40,958 nucleotides of DNA from Planctomycetaceae bacterium (GCA_028284145.1 JANQSH010000102.1:1-40958); one strand, 5' to 3'; counted from the first letter of the stretch, positions 1 through 9,833 are shown. Numbers and translations are program-made. Notes: generated by a model from the letters alone, not told the origin.

Positions 1-163
1 TCCCTGAGCCACCCCTTCCCGGTACGATTGATCCACGTGACAAACAACAAATTTAACAAACACGCCCCGTCACCCGCCAGACTTGTGTGGTACAACAAAC
101 CCGCCACCCGGTGATTGTAGGCATTCGGGCGACGATTCGCGTCACCTGAATGGGGGTGATGAT

Positions 164-697
164 ATGAAATGGAGCGAAGCCAAACGCGAACTTCGAACAA
201 AGGAGAAGGGTGAACTTGTCCAGTTTCTTAAGCGTCTCTTTGACCTGAACTCAGAGAATCGGGCATTTTTCACGGCAAACCTGACCGAATGTAATGACAA
301 CTCGCTGGAGTATTACAAACGTGAGATTGCTGATTCTGTGAATCCGGGCATCGATGCTCCCGTTGACCTGAAACGCGGTCGCAAGGCGATTGCATCCTTC
401 AAGAAAGTGTCTCCAGATGACTTGTGGGGGCGAGTTGATCTGATGACCTATTTCGTCGAACAAGGAGCTGACTTCACCTTGACATATGGAGACATCGATG
501 GCCCCTTTTACGAATCGATGTGTCGCATGGTAAACTCGATTCTTGACATTGTGGACCAATTGCCTTCGATTGAGTTTTCGCATTTTGTGCAACGGTTTCA
601 GAAACTCGACGCCAAGACGGCCAACCAACTTGGGTGGGGCTTTTCGGACTGTATCACAGATGCCACGAGCGAACTTCAGTGTCGCCTCGGGCAGTGA
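164..697 (+). CDS. DUF6155-like conserved hypothetical protein
   Basis: Predicted cytoplasmic protein of 177 residues with no signal peptide or membrane segment. The N-terminal helix pattern (K-R-E-L, then E-L-V-Q-F-L and a D-L-N step), a middle segment RGRKAIASFKK, the stretch TLTYGDIDGPFYESM and a late GWGFSD motif resemble the DUF6155 family as I remember it, whose function is unknown. I start at ATG 164, preceded by a purine-rich GGGGGTGATG stretch, rather than the in-frame ATG at 83, because the extra 27 residues are Pro/Gly/Asp-rich and unlike the rest. The next gene, asd, is convergent. The family assignment is from motif memory; that the ORF is a gene is better supported. Confidence 0.65.
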   Translation: MKWSEAKRELRTKEKGELVQFLKRLFDLNSENRAFFTANLTECNDNSLEYYKREIADSVNPGIDAPVDLKRGRKAIASFKKVSPDDLWGRVDLMTYFVEQGADFTLTYGDIDGPFYESMCRMVNSILDIVDQLPSIEFSHFVQRFQKLDAKTANQLGWGFSDCITDATSELQCRLGQ

Positions 698-751
698 ACT
701 GCAATAGGCTCTGCGTACTCCGCGCCACTGCGTGAGACCTTTTCATCCGGA

Positions 752-985
752 CATGCTTGCCCTGCTGACGCGATGCAAGCATGGCACACGAAAAACGTCC
801 GAAGGGTGGCCGTGTTTGCTCGTCAAAAAGGGATGACGAAGTCATCAAGAGGTCCCGGTTTCAACCTTACTCTGAGTACAAATCTCGCGAAATGTGATCA
901 GGTCGATTGAAAGTGCCTCTTTCAAGCCCAAAGTTGCGAGCAACTTGGGCTACCCGTTACGGCACTGGCAGACGAACTGCCAGTG
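752..985. repeat. Cluster of three intergenic hairpins
   Basis: The gap 698-1015 between two convergent genes holds three inverted repeats in a row: CATGCTTGC (752-760) with GCAAGCATG (775-783); AGCCCAAAGTTGC with GCAACTTGGGCT (925-951, one bulged A); and CACTGGCA (963-970) with TGCCAGTG (978-985). The last lies about 30 bp past the asd stop and may help end transcription, but none has a good T-tract. I see no gene in this gap. Confidence 0.6.
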
Positions 986-1015
986 GCACCCAAACTATCA
1001 ATCCTGGCAAAGCCA

Positions 1016-2038
1016 CTACGTCGCGGACGCTTCCGTTTGATGCGCGGCAAGCAATTCGGCGATCTGTACGGCATTCGTCGCTGCCCCTTTTCGCAGATTG
1101 TCACTGACACACCAGAACGACAAGCCGTTGGGATGCGAAATGTCCTTGCGGATGCGACCGATGAAAACCTCATCCCGCCCTGTGCAAATTGAGGGGAGCG
1201 GGTACTTTCCATTTCGCGTGTCGTCGATCACTTCGATGCCGGGAAAGGCGTCGAACAGTTCGCGCGCCTCTTCAGGCGAAATCGGGCGTTCGGTTTCGAC
1301 CGTGATCGTCTCGCTGTGACAATTCGCCACCGGGACGCGGACACAGGTTGGATTCACCTGAATCGTTTCATCGCCAAAAATCTTACGCGTCTCGTACACC
1401 ATCTTCAACTCTTCGCTGGTGTAACCCGCTTCCTTTTCTCTGCCAATTTGAGGAATGGCGTTGAATGCGATCGGATGGTTGAACGCTTGATAATTGTAGG
1501 TTCCGCCGGCGAGGTCCGCCTTTGTTCCGTTAACGAGGTCCTCGGTCCCCTGCAATCCTGCACCACTGACCGCCTGATACGTACTGACGATCACCCGCTT
1601 AACGGGCGAGACATCGTGCAGTGGCTTCATCGCCACGACCATTTGTGTGGTCGAACAGTTCGGGCTGGCGATAATGCCAGTAGTGTTCAGAGCCGCTTCG
1701 GGATTGATTTCCGGGACAACCAGTGCCACTTCCGGGTTCATTCGCCAGTAGCCGGATTCGTCAATCACCTTGCATCCCGCCTCAACTGCGGATGGCAGGA
1801 ACTCAGCCGCAGTTTCGTCCGGTGTACTGGCAATCACCAGATCGCAATCTCTGAAGGAATCCTTCGTCAGTTCTTCGATCGTATATTCTTTGTCGGCATA
1901 AGTTATCAGATTGCCGGCGCTGCGAGCCGAGGCCAGAAATTTGAAATCGGTCGCCGGGAAATTGCGTTCCTGCAGTAATTGAATGATGATACGACCGACA
2001 GCACCGGTCGCGCCAACCAGGGCAACTTTGTGAAACAC
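1016..2038 (-). CDS. asd: Aspartate-semialdehyde dehydrogenase
   Basis: Makes L-aspartate 4-semialdehyde from aspartyl-4-phosphate with NADPH, the branch point to lysine/diaminopimelate, threonine and methionine. The 340 residues match the family length. The N-terminus has the Rossmann motif VGATGAVGR, the catalytic cysteine is Cys128 in SPNCSTTQ, and STYQAVSGAG follows about 25 residues later. The substrate- and catalytic-site region (IPQIGREKEAGYTSEE and VPVANCHSE) is intact. The start is a GTG at 2038 with AGGAG eight bases upstream. It is divergent from purD across a 469-bp gap. No oddities seen. Confidence 0.96.
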   Translation of the reverse strand: MFHKVALVGATGAVGRIIIQLLQERNFPATDFKFLASARSAGNLITYADKEYTIEELTKDSFRDCDLVIASTPDETAAEFLPSAVEAGCKVIDESGYWRMNPEVALVVPEINPEAALNTTGIIASPNCSTTQMVVAMKPLHDVSPVKRVIVSTYQAVSGAGLQGTEDLVNGTKADLAGGTYNYQAFNHPIAFNAIPQIGREKEAGYTSEELKMVYETRKIFGDETIQVNPTCVRVPVANCHSETITVETERPISPEEARELFDAFPGIEVIDDTRNGKYPLPSICTGRDEVFIGRIRKDISHPNGLSFWCVSDNLRKGAATNAVQIAELLAAHQTEASAT

Positions 2039-2380
2039 GTCTCAAACTCCTCATGGGAAAACTGATGGGGCAACAGGATACGGATGCGTGTCCCGGAAAG
2101 TTTTTCCAGCCTGAAACCTCTTGTGTGTATTCGATGTTCGGATCAATTGACTGATCCGACACAATAAAATAACGGTTGGTCCAACTCTATAAGGCAACCA
2201 TTTTTCCACTATATCGATGTCAATCCGGCAATCGCAATTCCTGTCATCCTCCTGGCCGGTTTTTCGGAAGAAAAGAATTGTCGATGCCACTGTCAAATCA
2301 ATGCGGGTTGGTACATTCAACAAATCCGGGTTGCTATACTTTCGCTTTCGGAATGAGGAATCAAAATCCAAAACATGGAA

Positions 2381-2482
2381 TAGAGCAGTTTACCTTTTTG
2401 CGTGACGTCTCTGGCTCGTGGAAGCTTATGTTTGCAGGTCAATCGACGTCCATCGCGGCGCAGAACAGCGTAATATGCTCTG
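2381..2482 (+). repeat. 102-bp dispersed element, copy 1 (subfamily B)
   Basis: Begins TAGAGCAGTTTACC and ends with the palindrome region AGCGTAATATGCTCT. The middle is of the GTCTCTGGCTCG / CATCGCGGCGCAG type (subfamily B). The palindromic end lies 25 bp before the purD ATG, so the purD leader must include it or start just after it. The right-hand palindrome has decayed (AACAGCG for AAGAGCG; ATATGCTC for ATACGCTC). The rest of the asd-purD gap (2039-2380) shows nothing I can name. Confidence 0.9.
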
Positions 2483-2507
2483 GAAACGACAGCGGCGAAG
2501 GTCTGAA

Positions 2508-3779
2508 ATGAAAATTCTGGTCATCGGACAGGGTGGGCGAGAACATGTGCTGGTCTGGAAGCTGGCTCAATCGCCCAAGGTCACTCAGGTTTATTGTGCG
2601 CCCGGCAATGCCGGTACTGCGATCGATGGTAAGAACGTCGATATCTCCGGGACCGATATCGACAAGCTGATCGTGTTCGCGAAGAACGAAGGTATCGACC
2701 TGACTGTTGTCGGTCCGGAGGCCCCGTTGGTGGCGGGCGTTGTTGACGCATTTGAAGCTGCTGGCCTGACGGTGTTTGGCCCAAATCAGGCAGCATCTGA
2801 ACTCGAAGGGAGCAAGGCGTTTTCCAAAGAACTGATGCGGCAGGCGAATGTCCCCACGGCCGACTTCCGCACGTTCGACAAACTGGAAGACGCCTTGGAA
2901 TACATCGAGGAAGCGACTCAGGAGTCGATGGTTGTCAAAGCGGATGGCCTGGCAGCGGGCAAAGGGGTGACGGTTTGTAGTTCCAGACAAGAGGCCATCG
3001 TTGCGGCCCGGCAATGTATGGAAGAAGGCGTCTTTGGCGAGGCGGGAAACTCGATCGTGATCGAGGAATGTCTGCAAGGTCAGGAAGCGAGTATCCTCGC
3101 GATCGTCGATGGCAATACGATCGTCCCGCTGGAAACGTCGCAGGATCACAAACCCGCATTCGATAATGATGAAGGACCAAATACCGGCGGTATGGGAGCA
3201 TATTCCCCGGCTCCGCTCGTCACGCCCGATTTGATGGACGAGGTGATCGAAAAGATTCTCGTGCCCACGGTTCACACATTGAACAAATCGGGCCGACCGT
3301 TTCGTGGTGTTCTGTACACGGGGTTGATGATCACCAGTCAGGGGCCAAAGGTGCTGGAGTACAATGTTCGTTTTGGCGATCCCGAAGCACAGCCGGTGTT
3401 GATGCGGTTGAAAACCGATCTGGCGGAACTTCTGTTGGCAGCCGCCACCGGAAAACTGGAAGAATTTTCGTCATTGGAATGGGATGAACGCGCGGCGGTT
3501 TGTGTTGTGATGGCCTCGGCTGGCTATCCCGGTTCTTACAGGAAGGGCAAGCCGATTCGTGGTATCGCTGATGCGGACGCGCTGCCGGACACCAAGGTAT
3601 TTCACGCGGGAACAATGCTCGCTGTCCAGGAGACCGTTAATGATGGCGGACGTGTATTGGGAGTCACCGCCCTGGGTGAAACCATCGCAGCAGCAAAACT
3701 TCGCGCTTATCAGGCGGTCAAGTGTATTCGCTGGGACGGTGCCTGGTGTCGGAAAGACATCTCCGACAAAGCACGTTGA
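2508..3779 (+). CDS. purD: Phosphoribosylamine-glycine ligase (GAR synthetase)
   Basis: Catalyses ATP-dependent joining of 5-phosphoribosylamine and glycine, the second step of de novo purine synthesis. The 423-residue length is normal. [13 protein letters not shown] opens the N-terminal domain and CAPGNAGTA follows. The ATP-grasp core has [16 protein letters not shown], the family signature [12 protein letters not shown] and the metal-binding [11 protein letters not shown]. The C-terminal domain ends in the usual RRDI-like tail ([10 protein letters not shown]). I start at ATG 2508; the open frame extends to 2418, but that part lies in the dispersed element. The sulfatase gene is convergent, 19 bp downstream. 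Confidence 0.96.
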   Translation: MKILVIGQGGREHVLVWKLAQSPKVTQVYCAPGNAGTAIDGKNVDISGTDIDKLIVFAKNEGIDLTVVGPEAPLVAGVVDAFEAAGLTVFGPNQAASELEGSKAFSKELMRQANVPTADFRTFDKLEDALEYIEEATQESMVVKADGLAAGKGVTVCSSRQEAIVAARQCMEEGVFGEAGNSIVIEECLQGQEASILAIVDGNTIVPLETSQDHKPAFDNDEGPNTGGMGAYSPAPLVTPDLMDEVIEKILVPTVHTLNKSGRPFRGVLYTGLMITSQGPKVLEYNVRFGDPEAQPVLMRLKTDLAELLLAAATGKLEEFSSLEWDERAAVCVVMASAGYPGSYRKGKPIRGIADADALPDTKVFHAGTMLAVQETVNDGGRVLGVTALGETIAAAKLRAYQAVKCIRWDGAWCRKDISDKAR

Positions 3780-3798
3780 TTTCCACTGTTACGAAATA

Positions 3799-5277
3799 TC
3801 AAGGTTTTCGCTTTGATTCGATATTCTTCGGACTTGGGAGATCGTTTTTGCGAAGTTCTTTCAATTTCACTTTTAAGGCTGTCTCGTATTTCGTCAAAAT
3901 GGATTGATGCGATTCGCTGTCGACCAGATTTGCGTATTGCTTCGGATCGTTTCGGACATCAAACAATTCAGCACCTCCCTCGCTTTTCTCGCCATACTGA
4001 ATATAGGCGAACTCGTGATCTCGGAGGAGGAACCCTTTTCGCATGGGGGCAACACTGAATGCGGCTTCCCGGACTTCGAATTTCGGGTCATTGAGCATAC
4101 GAGAGATATCTTTTCCCTGATTTCCCGTCGGAGTCTTAAGGCCGCAAAGCGCTGCAGTTGTCGGGTAGAGGTCGAGCAGTTCGACGAGTGAATGACAGAC
4201 CGCCGGTTTCTTGCCCGGCACGCTGATAATCAGGGGCACACCAGCCGATTCGTCGCGTAAACTGACCTTGGCCCAGAAGTCGTGTTCGCCCAGATGATAG
4301 CCATGATCACTGGTGAAGATGATAATGGTCTTTTCGTCCAATCCTGCTTCGTGAAGTGCATCGAGGACTTTACCGACCTGCGCATCCATGTAGGTCACTG
4401 ATGCATAATACCCGCCCACCGCTTTCTTCTGCTTGCGGATATCCATTTTCATATTTGCGCTGGTCTTGTAATTGATGCCCGGCTTGGGGATGTCATCCCA
4501 ATCTCCTTCAACTTTTTCGGGTAACACCATTTTCTCATACGGCGTGAATGGCTTGTAGTATTTTCTTGGCGCGACAAACGGCACATGCGGACGGACAAAA
4601 CCGACGCCCAGCCAGAACGGTTCATCCTTGTGTTCCTTAATCAATTCGATCGCTTTGGCTGCCGTTTTTCCATCCGAATGGACCATGTCGTTGCCATCCG
4701 CTTCAACGACCACGAAGGTGTTACCACCGACAACGGGATGTTTGCCGTCTGGGTTGCCTTCCAGCGTTTCACCATCGCCGGGGGCTTTCCATTCCGGGCC
4801 GGGGCTGTTGAATCGCTCGGTCCACGACATTGCGTCATCAGAACCATGTCCACCAGACTCAATTCCACCGGGTACACCCATGTGATAAATTTTGCTCACG
4901 CGTGCCACGTAATAACCATTGTTCCTGAAGAGCTGAGACCAGGTCACCTTGTCGCCGATGTGAGGACGCAGGTTCCGATAACCCAGCATGCCGGTAGCGT
5001 GTGGATAATAGCCGGACATGAACGATGCACGCGATGGCCCACAATATGTTGCCTGACAATAGGCCCGGGTGAATCGCGTTCCCCGCTTTGCGATCCGGTC
5101 GATGTTGGGCGTCTGACAGACACTGTTGCCGTAGCAGGACAACGCCGTGTAGGTGAGATCGTCCGAAATGATGAACAGGACATTGTACTGCGGCTTTTGT
5201 TCGGCCGACTCTGCAACCTTGAAATCGGGCAGAAAGGAACAGGTTCCAACCAGCAAAATGATGAGGGAACGGATCAT
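3799..5277 (-). CDS. Secreted sulfatase, iduronate-2-sulfatase-like
   Basis: A 492-residue type I sulfatase, expected to hydrolyse sulfate esters on a polysaccharide outside the cytoplasm; planctomycetes carry many such genes. An N-terminal hydrophobic segment (MIRSLIILLVGTCSF) acts as signal peptide. Metal-binding Asp39-Asp40 lie in IISDDL, and Cys79 in CGPSRAS is the residue converted to formylglycine by sulfatase-maturating enzyme. Downstream are GVGFVRPHVPF and TSDHGYHLGEHDFWAK, which fit the iduronate-2-sulfatase subgroup. The substrate cannot be read from sequence. ATG 5277 has GAGG eight bases upstream, so I prefer it to an in-frame start at 5319. Confidence 0.93.
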   Translation of the reverse strand: MIRSLIILLVGTCSFLPDFKVAESAEQKPQYNVLFIISDDLTYTALSCYGNSVCQTPNIDRIAKRGTRFTRAYCQATYCGPSRASFMSGYYPHATGMLGYRNLRPHIGDKVTWSQLFRNNGYYVARVSKIYHMGVPGGIESGGHGSDDAMSWTERFNSPGPEWKAPGDGETLEGNPDGKHPVVGGNTFVVVEADGNDMVHSDGKTAAKAIELIKEHKDEPFWLGVGFVRPHVPFVAPRKYYKPFTPYEKMVLPEKVEGDWDDIPKPGINYKTSANMKMDIRKQKKAVGGYYASVTYMDAQVGKVLDALHEAGLDEKTIIIFTSDHGYHLGEHDFWAKVSLRDESAGVPLIISVPGKKPAVCHSLVELLDLYPTTAALCGLKTPTGNQGKDISRMLNDPKFEVREAAFSVAPMRKGFLLRDHEFAYIQYGEKSEGGAELFDVRNDPKQYANLVDSESHQSILTKYETALKVKLKELRKNDLPSPKNIESKRKP

Positions 5278-5329
5278 AATGAGCGCCTCGCTCAACAGGT
5301 GAATTATCTCAGGTGACAATCACTCAATT

Positions 5330-5431
5330 TGGAGCAGTTTACCTTTTCGTGCGACGGTTTTCGCTCGTGGGAGTCTGCGTTTGCAGGCCAAAAGACGATT
5401 TTCGCGCCACAGAAGAGCGTAATACGCTCCA
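5330..5431 (+). repeat. 102-bp dispersed element, copy 2 (subfamily A)
   Basis: Begins TGGAGCAGTTTACC and ends in the perfect palindrome GAGCGTAATACGCTC plus CA. The middle is of the GGTTTTCGCTCGTGGGAGTC / ATTTTCGCGCCAC type (subfamily A). It is nearly identical to the copy at 32976. It lies between two minus-strand genes, 64 bp past the sigma factor stop and 52 bp before the sulfatase start, so it probably sits in the sulfatase leader or promoter region. Confidence 0.92.
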
Positions 5432-5495
5432 GCAGGCGGCGTCATGCCAGGCGAAGAAGAGGCACTCGTTGCGATCGATATCATCCATCGACCGA

Positions 5496-6329
5496 TCAGT
5501 CGCCCATCAACCCTTTGGCAAGACGATTGAGAGCTTCGTTTTCAATTTGCCGCACCCGTTCCCGTGTCAGACCAAGTGTTTCGCCGATTTCTTTCAGCGT
5601 ACGGGGTTCGGAATCATTCAGCCCAAACCGCATTCGCAGAATGGTCGCCTCTCGCGGGTCCATCGTCTCCAGCATTTCGTAGACATGCTTCAGGTTGTCG
5701 TGATCGATCAATTCATCTTCCGGGCCTTTGGTTCGCTCATCAGCGATCAATTCACCCATCGACCAGCTGCCATCGTTCTGATCGGACTGCGGCGACGAGT
5801 TGTATAGCTGGATCGCTTTCTTGACGATTCGCAGTTTTTTCTTCGGCAGCCCGAGAACCTTGGCCACTTCTTCGTGCGTTGGCGTTCGGTTGAGTTCATC
5901 CTGCAGTTTGGCATTCGCCCGCCGCCACTTGGACAGCAGTTCGACCATGTAAGCTGGAATGCGGATCGTCTTCGACGAGTTGACCAGCGCCCGTTTGATC
6001 GACTGCTTGATCCAGTAACTGGCATAGGTACTAAAGCGGGTGTTCATGTCGGGGTCGAACCCCTCGACCGCTCTCAGCAGGCCGAGATTGCCTTCTTCGA
6101 TCAGGTCCTGCAATGGCAGGCCTTTGCCGGTATAGGCACGAGCAATGTTGACAACAAGCCTCAGATTGGCACGCACCATGTGATCACGGGCTTCCTTATT
6201 GCCCTCGGCGATCTGGTAGGAAAGGTCCTTTTCGTCTTGCGCGGTCAACAGTGCGGTCTCGTTGATTTCCCGCAGGTAGGTTTCCAGCGGGCTTTGGACC
6301 GACGACGTAGCCCGTCGGCGTCGCGTCAT
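5496..6329 (-). CDS. RNA polymerase sigma-70 family factor (RpoD/SigA-like)
   Basis: Directs RNA polymerase to promoters. The 277 residues begin with region 1.2 (PLETYLREINETALLT). Region 2 follows (RLVVNIARAYTGKGLPLQDLIEEGNLGL; FSTYASYWIKQSI), then region 3 (RIPAYMVELL; TPTHEEVAKVLGLP) and region 4, whose helix-turn-helix is TLKEIGETLGLTRERVRQIENEAL. It lacks region 1.1 and is much shorter than E. coli RpoD, as in several short primary-like (group 1/2) factors of planctomycetes. A TTG codon at 6371 would extend it, but that start has no ribosome site and abuts the dispersed element, so I use ATG 6329. Whether it is the essential housekeeping factor cannot be told from this window. Confidence 0.93.
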   Translation of the reverse strand: MTRRRRATSSVQSPLETYLREINETALLTAQDEKDLSYQIAEGNKEARDHMVRANLRLVVNIARAYTGKGLPLQDLIEEGNLGLLRAVEGFDPDMNTRFSTYASYWIKQSIKRALVNSSKTIRIPAYMVELLSKWRRANAKLQDELNRTPTHEEVAKVLGLPKKKLRIVKKAIQLYNSSPQSDQNDGSWSMGELIADERTKGPEDELIDHDNLKHVYEMLETMDPREATILRMRFGLNDSEPRTLKEIGETLGLTRERVRQIENEALNRLAKGLMGD

Positions 6330-6377
6330 TTTCTGATCTTTTTGACGAGTGGTGGACAAGGGAAACTCCAATGATGC

Positions 6378-6480
6378 TGGAGCGTATTACGCTCTTTCGT
6401 GCCGCGATGGGCGTCGTTCGCCCTGTAAACACAGGCCCCCCACGAGCCAGAAACGTCACATGAAAAGGTAAACTGCTCTA
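6378..6480 (-). repeat. 103-bp dispersed element, copy 3 (subfamily B)
   Basis: Reverse orientation. On the minus strand it runs from TAGAGCAGTTTACC (6480) to GAGCGTAATACGCTCCA (6378). One extra G in a run of six breaks the open frame seen in other copies. Its palindromic end is 48 bp upstream of the sigma factor ATG, so the sigma factor promoter or leader overlaps it. Confidence 0.92.
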
Positions 6481-6977
6481 ATCCGGCCTGCATAACCGAC
6501 GTCCTGTCACAGGTGGAAAACGGGACTCTGGTCGGGCCAAAGAGGGGATTCCCTGATTTGTCCGCGGCGTCGATTTCCACCAGATTACTGAAGACCGAAG
6601 CGCGAAGTGGTGGGGCGGGATGCTCTTCGTAACTGTTCAGTCTCGAACTCGGTTCGACGATTCCCCGCAGAGGAGTGCCGCCGTGCAAAGGTTATCGGCG
6701 CGGCCTGTTGATAGCCTGCAGAGCAACAGGACGTCACCGGCTGATGCAGCGATTGGATGTCGATCTGGCGCAATAATAACGACCCTTCCTTCGCGTTAGT
6801 CGGGCCCTGTTTTCTGGCGCGGCGATGTCGGTTGTGCAGGTTCTTTCGCCTGCACGACTGGCAGATTGTTTGGCGCGCAAATCAAGCGGGAAATGACCAT
6901 TCCGCCTCAAGTCATTCACACAGTTTTTCAGATGCGCTGATTTTGACACCCTCCGGCCAGTCTGCGTGCTCGTGAAC
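6481..6977. other. Intergenic stretch without a recognisable gene
   Basis: About 500 bp between the sigma factor's upstream element and the rpsA terminator. I see no ORF with a ribosome site or recognisable product and no tRNA fold. One ten-pair hairpin (GTTGTGCAGG with CCTGCACGAC, 6831-6858) is present. The promoter for the sigma factor gene may lie here. Confidence 0.5.
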
Positions 6978-7025
6978 AAAAAAAAGCGACGTTTCCGTCG
7001 CTCGAAAGCGAAGTGGAAACGTCGC
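6978..7025 (-). terminator. Rho-independent terminator of rpsA
   Basis: On the minus strand an 11-bp perfect stem, GCGACGTTTCC (7025-7015) with GGAAACGTCGC (6996-6986), is followed at once by eight T (6985-6978). It starts 33 bp after the rpsA stop codon. Confidence 0.93.
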
Positions 7026-7058
7026 GGTTTGATATTGTCGACTGGCGTGATCGTGAAT

Positions 7059-8882
7059 CTACGATTCGTCGGACTTTTCCTCTACGGCAGTCCTGTCATC
7101 GCCTGAGGGTTCCTCCGAGGAGTCTTCTTCGGTGGATGCCCCGCCCATACTGAAGAGCGGGCCACTACCTGCTCCAGTTCCACCTTTGAGTTCTTCGCGG
7201 GCAATCGGACGACTGGTAACCGTGCCATCTTCGGTGACGACCTGCTCCTCGCCATCTTCTGGCGCTTGCAACCTGCGGCTGAGACCGATTTTCCGATCCG
7301 CTGTGTCGACTCGCAGAATCCGGACTTCGATCTCTTCGCCGACGTTTACTTCATGTTCCGGATTTTCGACCTTGTGGTCAGCCAATTCGGAAATGTGCAG
7401 CAACCCTTCCAACTCGTTTTCCAGTTCAACAAAGACACCGAAGTTGGTGATCTTCGTGACTTCGCCTTTAACGATTGCACCGGGCTGGTAGCGTTCAGGA
7501 ATATCAGTTTCCCACGGGTCTTCGTCAAGTTGTTTCAGCCCCAGTGCGATCCGCTTCCGCTCTTCATCGACCGAAAGCACCAGACATTCAATCTCTTCGG
7601 CCTTCTTGAGCATTTCGTTGGCGTGCGAGATTTTGCGCGTCCAGGACATATCGCTGACGTGCAGCAAACCGTCGACGCCTTCTTCCAGCTCGATGAATGC
7701 ACCGTAGTTGGTCAGATTGCGGACGGTGCCGGTCACTTTTTGACCTGGCGGATACTTCTCTGCGACCTGTTCCCAGGGGTTCGACTGGGTTTGCTTCATA
7801 CCCAGTGAGATTTCCTGTTTCTCTTCATTGATGCCCAGTACGACGACTTCCACTTCATCGCCGATATTGACCAGCTCACTTGGATGGTTGATCCGTTTGG
7901 TCCAGGACATCTCGGAAATGTGAACCAGACCTTCGATGCCGTCTTCCAGTTTGACAAATGCCCCGTAGGACATGACATTGACCACTTCACCAGTGACGCG
8001 AGTGCTCACGCCGTACTTGTCGCCAACAAGTTCCCACGGGCTTTTGGTTTTCTGTTTCAAACCAAGCGCGATCTTCTCTTTCTCGCGATCGATATTGAGA
8101 ATCAGCACTTCGATCTCTTCGTCGATCTTGACGATTTCGGAAGGATGGTTGATGCGGCCCCAACTCATGTCGGTAATGTGCAACAACCCATCGATGCCAC
8201 CCAGATCGACAAACGCTCCGAAGTCGGCGATATTCTTGACCATCCCCTTGCGAAGTTCACCTTCGGAGATATTGTCCAGCAATTCCCGCTTCATCTTCTC
8301 GCGGGCATCTTCAATGAGTTTTCGTCGCGAGACAACAATATTCCGGCGTGCTTCGTCGATTTTCAGGATCACACATTCAATGTCCTTGCCAATGTATTCC
8401 GCGATATCGCGCGGACGGCGAATATCGACCTGACTGGCGGGAAGGAAGACATTCACGCCGATGTTGACCAGCAGCCCTCCCTTGATCTTCCGCACAACAT
8501 GACCGGTGACGACGTCCCCTTCCTCGTGCGTGGCAATGACCTTTTCCCATTCGCGAATCCGGTCGGCTTTGCGTTTGGAGAGGAGAATGAGACCCAGCTC
8601 GTCTTCGATCTCTTCGATGATCACCTGGATCTTCTGCCCCGGTTCCGGCTGATCGTCTTCTTCTTCCCATTCTTCAGCCGGGACAATTCCTTCACTCTTG
8701 TAGCCGATATCGACCAGAACTTCGTCGCCTTCCGCCCGAATGATGACACCTTCGATCGTGTCGTTAAACGAGATCGGCTGCTGCTCGTAATCCTCGTCCT
8801 CCAGTTCAAAACTGCCTACGGCAATGGCTTCGAGTTCGTCGTCGTTGACATTAAATTCCCGAATCAGGTTACGATCGACCAT
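7059..8882 (-). CDS. rpsA: 30S ribosomal protein S1
   Basis: Binds mRNA on the small ribosomal subunit and helps start translation. The 607 residues hold six S1 (OB-fold) repeats. The first two are divergent (GVIIRAEGDEVLVDIGYKSEG; GHVVRKIKGGLLVNIGVNVFLPAS). The last four are canonical, of the pattern G-x-V-x-x-x-x-x-[FY]-GAFV/I-x-L-x-x-G-x-[ED]-GL[LV]H-[VI]-S/T-[ED]-MSW, the sixth ending in HISELADHKV. A low-complexity acidic tail rich in E, S and G ends the protein. ATG 8882 has AAGGA five bases upstream. It is transcribed alone and ends in a strong terminator. Confidence 0.96.
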   Translation of the reverse strand: MVDRNLIREFNVNDDELEAIAVGSFELEDEDYEQQPISFNDTIEGVIIRAEGDEVLVDIGYKSEGIVPAEEWEEEDDQPEPGQKIQVIIEEIEDELGLILLSKRKADRIREWEKVIATHEEGDVVTGHVVRKIKGGLLVNIGVNVFLPASQVDIRRPRDIAEYIGKDIECVILKIDEARRNIVVSRRKLIEDAREKMKRELLDNISEGELRKGMVKNIADFGAFVDLGGIDGLLHITDMSWGRINHPSEIVKIDEEIEVLILNIDREKEKIALGLKQKTKSPWELVGDKYGVSTRVTGEVVNVMSYGAFVKLEDGIEGLVHISEMSWTKRINHPSELVNIGDEVEVVVLGINEEKQEISLGMKQTQSNPWEQVAEKYPPGQKVTGTVRNLTNYGAFIELEEGVDGLLHVSDMSWTRKISHANEMLKKAEEIECLVLSVDEERKRIALGLKQLDEDPWETDIPERYQPGAIVKGEVTKITNFGVFVELENELEGLLHISELADHKVENPEHEVNVGEEIEVRILRVDTADRKIGLSRRLQAPEDGEEQVVTEDGTVTSRPIAREELKGGTGAGSGPLFSMGGASTEEDSSEEPSGDDRTAVEEKSDES

Positions 8883-9227
8883 GTTTCCTTCTTAATTCAT
8901 CAGACAATTGAGCTCAGGTGTTTTGCGTTCAGCAGATCACATTGGAAAACCGCGCCGATAATCTGGATGTTCCCTGCGATGGGTATCGAGGAGAAACAGC
9001 CGGTAAGCGTCGAGAGCAGTCGCTGTGATTTCGACCGGATAAAGCGACCGAATGCCCCATTTTTCAGCGCGAGACAATATGGCTGGCACAAGACAGGAAC
9101 GCGCGGTTGATCTGGCAGCGTCTGTCTCAACGGGACAGGCATTCCTGAGCAGGGTTAATGGGATACCGATTTCGGGGGAGAGACCGTCCCCTCACCACGA
9201 GCCGAAACCGAGAATCCGAAAAACATA
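8883..9227. other. rpsA upstream region, no gene recognised
   Basis: About 345 bp upstream of the minus-strand rpsA. Short frames occur on both strands but none has a ribosome site or a recognisable product. The rpsA promoter is expected here; I cannot place it with confidence. Confidence 0.4.
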
Positions 9228-9587
9228 TCATAATTTGCGACAGGCTGACCAGCGTAATCGGGGTGATTTGTGGATCATTTCGTCGGAAAACAGCCAAAAT
9301 CCTGACGTTTGACGGATCAATCCACTTTGGTTTTCAATTGGCAGGTCAATCTCGTTATTGCCTTTCTTCACGGTCACTTCCAAATCCGATGTTTCTCGGT
9401 GGGAATACCTTTCCGGGGCAAGCCAGATGACCTTCTGGTTAATTTCGATGGTTGTTCCATCCGACATCACACCGAATTCCTCTTCCGGTTTGGTCGGTGA
9501 GATACAACCCTCTAAAAAGAAATGATATAACGAAATCCCGATCGAACTGGAAAATACCGGTGCGATGCCATAAACAGGGTGATTCAT
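9228..9587 (-). CDS. Doubtful 119-residue ORF
   Basis: An isolated open frame in a low-GC stretch with no close neighbours. The first third is hydrophobic and the middle is polar, with a beta-like pattern (TTIEINQKVIWLAP; DLEVTVKKGNNEIDLPI). I recognise no family. There is no convincing ribosome site before ATG 9587. It may be a small gene, a decayed gene or chance. The 246 bp between it and the DUF1080 gene contain only hairpins. Confidence 0.25.
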   Translation of the reverse strand: MNHPVYGIAPVFSSSIGISLYHFFLEGCISPTKPEEEFGVMSDGTTIEINQKVIWLAPERYSHRETSDLEVTVKKGNNEIDLPIENQSGLIRQTSGFWLFSDEMIHKSPRLRWSACRKL

Positions 9588-9786
9588 TCTTTGACTGAAA
9601 ATTCAAACTGCGGTATTAAGACCAGCAGGGGCACTATGGAAATATCACAGGAAGATAACAGTTTCTATCGCGAAAATGCGAGGTTATTATAAGGAGTTTG
9701 AGCCTGCCCTCCAACCTTCCGCATCCCCAATACATTATCAGGTAGCGGTTTATGTCGGAAGGAAGCTCGCTCCCGGCATTCCAGGG

Positions 9787-9829
9787 CAACAGATGATCTC
9801 TGTTGGGAAGACCATTGCATCAATGCAAT
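9787..9829. repeat. Two adjacent hairpins 3' of the DUF1080 gene
   Basis: CAACAGA-TGATC-TCTGTTG (9787-9805) and ATTGCAT-CA-ATGCAAT (9814-9829) lie just past the minus-strand stop at 9834. Neither is followed by a T-tract. They may stabilise or terminate the transcript. Confidence 0.4.
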
Positions 9830-9833
9830 CTTG

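Noticed and set aside
6640..6690. GGTTCGA-like T-loop sequence suggesting a tRNA or tmRNA
   Set aside because: No acceptor stem, D-arm or anticodon arm could be formed around it on either strand.
7884..9110. 408-codon open frame on the plus strand opposite rpsA
   Set aside because: Antisense of the S1 repeats; its repetitive look mirrors the S1 domains.
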